A program made the position numbers and the translations under genes. Positions 58,101 through 64,000 of a stretch of 64,000 nt of DNA are shown here, one piece after another (the stretch's first letter is position 1; each line of letters begins with the position of its first letter). The DNA comes from Vitis vinifera (lineage: Eukaryota > Streptophyta > Magnoliopsida > Vitales > Vitaceae), in NCBI RefSeq assembly GCF_030704535.1, contig NC_081820.1, forward strand, positions 27,323,001-27,387,000, given 5' to 3'. The notes below the pieces were generated by a model that worked only from the letters and a program-made list of their open reading frames with translations, was not told the origin of the DNA and did not search any database.

Positions 58101-60926
58101 GCTTTGAAGGGATTCATATTGCTGCTGTCTTTTGGGAATAGATCTCCGCATCAATAAAAAGCCTTGCCTATTAATAAACAACTATTGGCCATTATAATAA
58201 TATATCAAATCTAGATTCTATTAGTTAGTTTATACTTTTTCCATTAGGAAATAAGGATTTTGAAGGATAATTTAGTAAAATCTAATCAAATACCACAAGC
58301 ACCACCACCACATAGTTGGTGCAACGATCACTGTGGAAGTTGAAAGATCATCAAGACTGCCATTTAAGCTATTGAAGGGCATTGGAATGGTTTTAATAAA
58401 TTATAATTAAACTGAATTTATGAGTCTTATATTTCTTAAGCTTTTCAGTAATAAGACCTTGGTCAACTTAGGTTCAATGAATGGTAGTCAATTATCTGTC
58501 CCGCTTGTTGAGCTCTTTCACTCTCGAAAAATGTGTTCCTCATATAGGGTCATTTTTTATCTTTTGGTGTCAAGATTATCTTCCAAGGAATTTGATTTTG
58601 CACCAGCATAGATTGCTGAAAAGTGAGCCCTTGGCACATAATAAAAGGGTCTTCTCTGTAAGAGGGTTTTACTCTTTGTTAGAGACAGATTATACCACCC
58701 CTTTCCATTTAAAGACAATTTGAAACTTGTGGATCCCTGTGAAGTTGAGTTTCTTTACTTGGGAGGCTTGCTGGGGAAAGGTTTTGACGTTGGTTTAGTT
58801 TCGAAGAAGAGGATGGAAGTTGGCTAACAGGTGTGCTTTGTGCAAAGAGGAGTTAGAGTCCATTGATCATATCCTCCTTCATTGTGGCAAGACGAGAATT
58901 TTATGGCAGCTGGTGGTCTCCATTTTTGGAGTTCGGTGGGTTTTATCTGAGTCGCTTAGGGAGACTCACCTAGGGTGGTATGACTCTTTTGTAGATAGAA
59001 GACGCATTAATGCTTGGAGAGCCACTTCTCCCTGTATTTTCTGGACGATCTAGAAGGAAAGAAATAGGAGATTGTTTAATTGTGATGAAGGTTCTGATCA
59101 GAGGCTAAAAAATATTTTCCTTAACAATCTCTTTATGTGGGTAGTGTATATAAGCAGTGGGTATACAAATATGGTTGACTTCTTAGATTGGTTGGGGTCT
59201 GGATGAGGGAGGGAGTATTTTTTGTATGTTTCCTCTTTCCTTTTTTTTGCCAAGTGTACTTTGTATATGTCTTGTGTACCCTTGTGTGCTTTTAGCATTT
59301 TTTTAATGCATTCTCTTACTTACCCAAGAAAAAAAATTAAACAAGTTAGTTTTGGTGGTTATGAATGTGCCCCCGTGTCAAACAATGCAAATGATACTCT
59401 TTCCTGAAACTGAACCCTTGACCATGATGGTCATTTAACAGCACTTTCTTATAAAAGATTTTGTTTTCATTTTGTTGGAATAAAGCTTACTATATATTGA
59501 AACTTCAAAATACTTACTGAATTTGTGAAGTAAATGTGATTTGTTGGTGCCTATTAAAATTGGGACATTCTTTTGTGCAGGCTTGGCTTACAACCATCTC
59601 TTTGGCACTCTGTAAGGTAGGTCATATGAATTAAACGATTCTATGGTTTCCCAATTTCCTGATTATAGTTTTGCTCATATCTACATGCTACTTCTTGTCT
59701 TGAAACCATATTACAGGCTTTTGATCTACTGGAAATGCTCAAGAAAGAGGAAGAAATGCTTTCTGCTATCAAGGAAAAACAATTACAGGTACTAATATGC
59801 TTAATTGAGAGAGTTGGCAATGTTTCATGCTTCATTTCTGATGGTTCTCAAAACATTGGTGTCTCAGTGCTTTGGATCTAGTCCCTTGTTTTTAAGTTGT
59901 GCCCTTTTTTCTTAAACCTTATTCACTGGAAAATATATGCAATGCTTCTGAGCTGAACAGTGTGCATGTGCGCGCACACACATACACACATATATATACA
60001 TATAAATTGAGCAGTAGAGTGACAAGTAAAATTAGAATGATCATGTGATTGTAATACTTTACAATGAAGATCTCTTTGGTCGGCCTTGCCTATTTTATAT
60101 ATCAATCTTTTGTTTTAAAAGCCACATGTGTTTCCTACTCCCATGAGCAGTTAGGTTAGATGCCCTACATGAAGCATGAAGCAGGTCACAATTTGACATT
60201 TACTTTTCAGGAAGGTGATAAGGAAGTTTCTCGGGCTATTCTTGATGAACGTGCCAAGAGAACAGAAGATTGGCATCGTGATGCTGCAGCTCGGGCACAA
60301 TATACAAAGCCTGCACCGCCCATTACATGTGCCACATTCGCTCAAGATGTTTTAGAAGGGAGAGCTACAGTTTCTCAGGTACATGAGCACAAACACCAGC
60401 CAATGATATTTGGACCAGCAAGTCTCGTGGGTGGAAGGCTAACAAATGAAAGGGAAATAATGGCAGCACAGGTTTTCCAGCCTAGTCACAGGTATATTCA
60501 TGTGTAGATAAACTGGTATTGAGCTGTGTAAATGGGACATTTAAAATATCCTCTTCAAGTATGAAAAAAAATTATAAAAACCTAATATTTATAAATTGTC
60601 ACTCGTGGCCATATATGAAGGAAGTGGTCCTCGTTCTTACTTGAAATGCTAAATAAAATGTTTTCTGGATTATTAGACTGCCAACTATGAGCATAGAGGA
60701 AGCTGGATTAAGGGAGATGGAAATGATGAACAAATGGCAAGAGAGGAACGCAAAGCTCATTGAAGAAGCCAATTCCTCATGGCACAAGGAGAGTCGGAAA
60801 CCAGGGCCAAGTGAAGAGGATGATGAAGATGATGATGCTGCCCAAGAGAAGGCAAGGGCATGGGATGACTGGAAAGATGATAATCCTCGTGGTGCAGGCA
60901 ATAAGAAGCTCACTCCTTGTGGGTAA
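55111..60926 (+). CDS. TAP46: TAP46, PP2A-type phosphatase-associated regulator (TAP42/alpha4 family)
   Basis: Nine exons, 55111-55206, 55280-55402, 57245-57331, 57518-57622, 57806-57967, 59581-59616, 59717-59788, 60211-60491 and 60677-60926, join to 403 aa, close to the usual ~405. The TAP42 fold is recognisable: LLALFEQARKIH, VPFYLAELTEKI, RIQILKVSQ, EFISFCEAMELVP, the basic segment IARFKRQRAAESKLLEIKER, then helices ending AWLTTISLAL and AFDLLEML. The C-terminal half has the conserved DWHRDAAARAQYTKP and TFAQDVLEGRA, and ends with an acidic EEDDEDDDA patch and WDDWKDDNPRG. TAP46 binds the catalytic subunits of PP2A, PP4 and PP6, is phosphorylated by TOR, and supports growth and nitrogen/ABA signalling. 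Exon 6 is only 36 bases. Introns 2 and 5 each contain a LINE fragment. Confidence 0.93.
55835..56360 (+). mobile_element. LINE 3'-end fragment in TAP46 intron 2
   Basis: A broken frame reads CFMCKRE...ESVEHIIFHCSKARIPWKLV, the zinc-binding zf-RVT motif found at the C-terminus of plant L1-type LINE ORF2 proteins. It continues WKAAPLCLLQTIWNDGNRRVF. An A-rich 3' end (TTTATAAAAAAATG) follows a T-rich tail with TTTTGGTGCTTTT, like grape LINEs. Only the last ~0.5 kb of the element is present, a typical 5' truncation. At least one in-frame stop interrupts it. It lies in the same orientation as TAP46. Confidence 0.75.
58600..59336 (+). mobile_element. LINE 3'-end fragment in TAP46 intron 5
   Basis: Fragments of ORF2 C-terminus can be read: VFSVRGFYSLLE, VKLSFFTWEACWGKVLTL, then the zf-RVT block CALCKEELESIDHILLHCGKTRILW and FWTIWKERNRRLFN, in more than one frame. 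The tail has TTTGCCAAGTG, CTTGTGTACCCTTGTGTGCTTTT and ends in CAAGAAAAAAAATT. It is 5'-truncated and decayed, in the same orientation as TAP46, and probably of the same broad L1 group as the copy in intron 2. Confidence 0.8.
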
Positions 60927-61761
60927 GACTGGTGGGTGGGCTTTTTGTTTCTGGCATGTAATCTTCCAAAACCTGCTTCATAATGGTTTTGTGCGCATTT
61001 AGGTCTTTGAAAGCCAGTCCTACAATTTTTTTTGTTGTCAGCAGGGCAGGGTTTTACCATATAGTAATGAGTGCGACTTATTTATTTGTACAATAAAAAC
61101 GATCATGCCTCAAAGAAGAATTCATATATAGGAACTTTTGTGTATGGATGAGTAACATATCTTGACCTGCACTTAAAAGATGACTCTGGAACAATTTTTT
61201 TCTTGAGCCTGACATGTTGAAAACCAGAAACACCAGAGGTACAAGTTGAGCTCCAGCAGCTCCCAATGGGGCCGGCTTCTTCCCAGTTTCTTATCTTTCT
61301 TGGCCCCCAATAATGGTAATAGGATGGATAAGATACCGGATAAGCTTCTGTAAGTCTAGGACGCAGTATGTATAAGGTGAGAAGGAAAATAAATTATCTT
61401 AAATCCTCGGTGCTTATATGAAAAGCTGTTATTGGAAGAATCTGCATTCGTGCTTTTGGGTCGAGTGAAGTACAACAGTGCTACGAACTTCAAAAGAAAT
61501 AGAAACATTCGAAATTTGCGATGGCAGAGGTCAGGTTTTTGGATATTCACAATTTGAAGCATTACGTAAATACGTAAAAGAAGAGCTATATGGCTCTTCA
61601 TGATATTCATACACAGCTCATGTAGGAAACAAGAAGCATTACCACACTTTTCAGAACTCAATGACATCAGTAAAGTACGAGTTGAATGAATCCACATTAC
61701 TGTTCCGCTATAATTCTTGAGAAGAAACAAGAACACCCACTTCAGATCTGTAACCCATAAT
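60927..61761. other. Convergent intergenic region, TAP46 and phytolongin 3' ends
   Basis: 835 bases between two stop codons on opposite strands. The sequence is of mixed composition and fits two 3' UTRs back to back. No further gene was seen. Confidence 0.6.
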
Positions 61762-62592
61762 TCAACCATCAACGCACCTGAAGCCCCTGCAAATCCACAA
61801 CCAAACTCCGAACAATACCGAACACACACACAAGTCCAGTATCAACACCATCCAAACTTGTTGCTTCCAGACTTGCTTCGCCTTCTGTCTTCCTGCAGCC
61901 ATGTCGCCCAAATATCCACCATTCTTTTGCATAGAAGCCGGAAAATCCCTTGTTTGGCTACCGCCATCATCTGATACATCAACCACCTTATTCTCCATTA
62001 GATGATCTCGGGTATCGCCATTGACTTCACCCGATAATCTCTTCTTCTTCTTCAGCCCCTTACCTGGCTTCCCAAGCAATGGCAAGGATACAATCCTCTT
62101 CCCTCTGGTAGAACAATCCAGACTCAAATTTCGTTTATCTTTCAAGACATTTTGAGGCAAACTCGAATTCAAATCCAAATTCAATTGCTCTGGCTCCACC
62201 GGATGAGACAATAATTGCCGAAAAACGGGATTGAATTCTCCTTGAAAGCAATGAGAGCTAAGATCATCGAAATTCTTTATCGGATCATTCCGAATCATGC
62301 CCTTGAACGCCTCTTTTACCCGATTGAGGAACCATAGCGTCTCATATCTCTCCATCTTTTCATCGAAAATGCCAAAATAAACATACGGATCGGGCTCGTC
62401 TAGCAAGAACGTGTACGTCCGTTGTCGAACTGTATGGGAGAACATGGAGTGCAACGCAGGAGCTTTCTCCAGGCATTTGAGAGCTAGGGTTTGCAGATCC
62501 GGATCCACTGAATTAAACTCCGCCAGAATCGTAGTCCCCTTGGAAATGCAGGCGTAGAAGACTAATTTCGGATCCGAAATCATCGATAGCAC
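61762..62592 (-). CDS. Phytolongin (longin-domain SNARE-like protein)
   Basis: A single exon encodes 276 aa. The longin domain fills residues 1 to ~120 (LVFYACISKGTTILAEF, FLLDEPDPYVYFGIFDE, FLNRVKEAFKGM). Next comes a Lys-rich linker with KGLKKKKR where a VAMP7-type protein would have its SNARE coiled coil, and then a C-terminal membrane segment (about 246-270, MVLILDLCVCSVLFGVWLW). A longin domain plus membrane anchor without a SNARE motif defines plant phytolongins, which sit on endomembranes and the plasma membrane and are thought to modulate vesicle fusion. The start at 62592 gives MLSMISDP; Met4 (62583) may be used instead. Phyl1.2 is the Arabidopsis relative I recall beside TAP46. Confidence 0.88.
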   Translation of the reverse strand: MLSMISDPKLVFYACISKGTTILAEFNSVDPDLQTLALKCLEKAPALHSMFSHTVRQRTYTFLLDEPDPYVYFGIFDEKMERYETLWFLNRVKEAFKGMIRNDPIKNFDDLSSHCFQGEFNPVFRQLLSHPVEPEQLNLDLNSSLPQNVLKDKRNLSLDCSTRGKRIVSLPLLGKPGKGLKKKKRLSGEVNGDTRDHLMENKVVDVSDDGGSQTRDFPASMQKNGGYLGDMAAGRQKAKQVWKQQVWMVLILDLCVCSVLFGVWLWICRGFRCVDG

Positions 62593-63466
62593 CGCAATTT
62601 CACACGAAGAACCACAATTTATATATCAAATAGCTCAAAGATCATTGATCGAATCCGTAGAAAGCTCAGAATGCTAATTTCCGCATCGAACAAACCAATC
62701 GATACAAACCGCAATCTATGAATCAGAAATCAGTAATCGAATCCGCAGAAATGCAGACTCTCAATGGCTAAATAAAAAAAGGATCGAGAATCACAAATCA
62801 CCAACAGCATCGAAAAATCCGCAGATGGCTGGGAGCTGGAGAAGATGCTGATCCGAGGAGAGGATAGTATAATTGCAAGAAATTTCGAAATTATTATTTT
62901 TTTATTCTCTCACTTTCCAGTTTCCCTCTCTCTCTCTCTCTCTCCGTAGAAATTGGAATCTCTGAGGTCGGGAATGGAGAGATCGCAAGGGAATATCACC
63001 TCCTTCAGCTGAATTGCCCTTACCGAACAATGTAATGACGGAAATACCATTGAGTATAGTTCTGACACGTGGCACATCTCAATATTCTCCGTTCGTGGAA
63101 ACGGTGCCGTTTTTTTTGGCTCTGAGTGAAAAGGGGCACTTTAAAACGATTTAAAAAACTAATGAAACCTTTCATGTTCGGTAGGTTTCTCCGTTTTGGG
63201 TTCACTACACAGAACCTGTTTACTTGAAGCTTGTTGGAAGATCGAAAATTACAGATCTAAGAATCAAGAATATAATTATTAATCAATCAAAAAGGGGTTT
63301 GACAAGGAAAAAGAATGGAAAAAAACTTGAACCAGTCTTGGACATGGGCAAAAAAGAAAGTGTTATATAATCCTCCCCCTCCTCTATATACATGGAAGAA
63401 CTAACACTCCGCAATCTATGGTGTATTCCTTTTCGTTTGCTTCTTTTTCTTCTTCTGGGTTTGTTT
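62593..63466. other. Phytolongin leader/promoter and starch synthase 3' UTR
   Basis: A (CT)n-rich leader (CTCTCTCTCTCTC at about 62930) and upstream motifs of the phytolongin gene occupy 62593-63115. The rest is the probable 3' UTR of the minus-strand starch synthase gene. No other gene was seen. Confidence 0.55.
63066..63112. promoter_or_regulatory. CACGTG and AAACGG/CCGTTT elements upstream of phytolongin
   Basis: CACGTG lies at 63066-63071 inside ACACGTGGCA. At 63099-63112, AAACGG-TG-CCGTTT forms a perfect inverted repeat of 6-base arms with a 2-base spacer; AACGG is a plant MYB/MSA-type core. Both lie about 475-520 bases upstream of the phytolongin ATG. Function is inferred. Confidence 0.4.
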
Positions 63467-63909
63467 CTAGCTAACGTAAGGCGGATCGATGAAGGCCCAT
63501 TTGAAGACCTGCTCGTATTCAAGTGCAGCTTTATCCCATGTATAATCTTTCTCCATTCCTCTCTTCATCAACCTCTCCCAGGAGGGCTTGTGTTCCCGGT
63601 ATGTCCTGATAGCAACTCTCAGTGCCTGTTGATAGTCACCCATTGATGTTAAGAAATGGGGAAAGGAGGAACCCAGAACCAAGAATCCAAAAACTGACAA
63701 AAGGAAACAGAGGAAACTGAAGATTTACCGCCAGCATAGTGTCTTTTGACAGGGGAGAAAACGTCCACCTATTGAAACATTCCATGAAAAGGGTGTAAGA
63801 CCTTAAGTTTTTCTGATTAATGTGGGGGCATCCATGAAATTTAAAAAGCATACCCGGTTCCTTCACCGCTGCCTCCTCCAGCATATGGATTGAAATTCTC
63901 TACTGTATC
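63467..63909 (-). CDS. SS1: Soluble starch synthase, C-terminal exons (probably SS1)
   Basis: Only the last three exons lie in the window: 63854-63909, 63729-63768 and 63467-63625, which join in frame. They encode DTVENFNPYAGGG and GEGTGWTFSPL, part of the GT5 C-terminal donor-binding domain, then LRVAIRTYREHKPSWERLMKRG and the end YEQVFKWAFIDPPYVS. Starch synthases add glucose from ADP-glucose to alpha-1,4 glucan chains in plastids; SS1 makes short amylopectin chains. The DPPYV end and the TYREHKPSWE block point to SS1 rather than SS2-SS4 or GBSS, from memory. The gene continues past the right edge. Confidence 0.78.
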
Positions 63910-64000
63910 CTGAAATACGAAGAGCAGGAGTTAATTTGATGCATAATGAGTGACATAGAGATATAGAGAACAATGTGTGTCAAGTTTTTTTTGACAGTCA

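Overview
The window is nuclear DNA from a flowering plant, almost certainly a eudicot. Genes are split into many short exons by AT-rich introns with GT-AG borders, intergenic DNA is AT-rich with long poly-A/T and (TA)n runs, and every recognisable protein has its closest known relatives in plants. The LINE tails in the TAP46 introns and the general look of the non-coding DNA resemble grapevine (Vitis). That genus call is inference.

Thirteen protein-coding genes can be read, all but the two at the window edges complete. From left to right they are: the 3' half of an RCF3/HOS5-type KH-domain RNA-binding protein (+, 1-2801); a mitochondrial-type ribosomal protein bL9 (+, 5125-7231); a kinesin-light-chain-like TPR protein (+, 8663-13377); an unrecognised plant protein with a C-terminal coiled coil and membrane anchor (+, 18661-20941); an alpha/beta hydrolase (+, 23127-27203); the KEOPS subunit PCC1 (+, 29299-32450); the SCAR/WAVE subunit ABIL1 (-, 33129-35665); an RWP-RK factor of the RKD class (+, 40546-41577); a small DUF688-like protein (-, 41855-42766); a large coiled-coil protein of the family labelled 'RNase P p38-related' (-, 46323-49279); the PP2A/PP4/PP6 regulator TAP46 (+, 55111-60926); a phytolongin (-, 61762-62592); and the last three exons of a soluble starch synthase, probably SS1 (-, 63467-63909 and beyond the edge). 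Exon borders were worked out by hand from splice signals and reading phase, and every joined CDS keeps a single open frame.

As I remember the Arabidopsis map, most of these genes have relatives in one small stretch of chromosome 5 (about At5g52990 to At5g53080). Here the RCF3-L9-TPR trio runs one way and the hydrolase-PCC1-RKD-DUF-p38-TAP46-phytolongin series runs the other, so a rearrangement point lies between about 13.4 and 23 kb. That is also where the unrecognised gene sits.

The genes do not form an operon or one pathway. They are mostly housekeeping functions: RNA processing, organelle translation, tRNA modification, TOR/PP2A signalling, actin nucleation, vesicle traffic and starch synthesis. 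Mobile DNA is sparse: one 0.74-kb inverted-repeat element rich in CCGG in PCC1 intron 1, two LINE 3'-end fragments in TAP46 introns, and decayed AT-rich repeats between genes. By eye I saw no rRNA, tRNA or CRISPR, and I did not find a wholly new system. The best leads are the unrecognised membrane-anchored protein, the CCGG-rich element, the divergent last KH domain and a possible unannotated exon near 45.4 kb.
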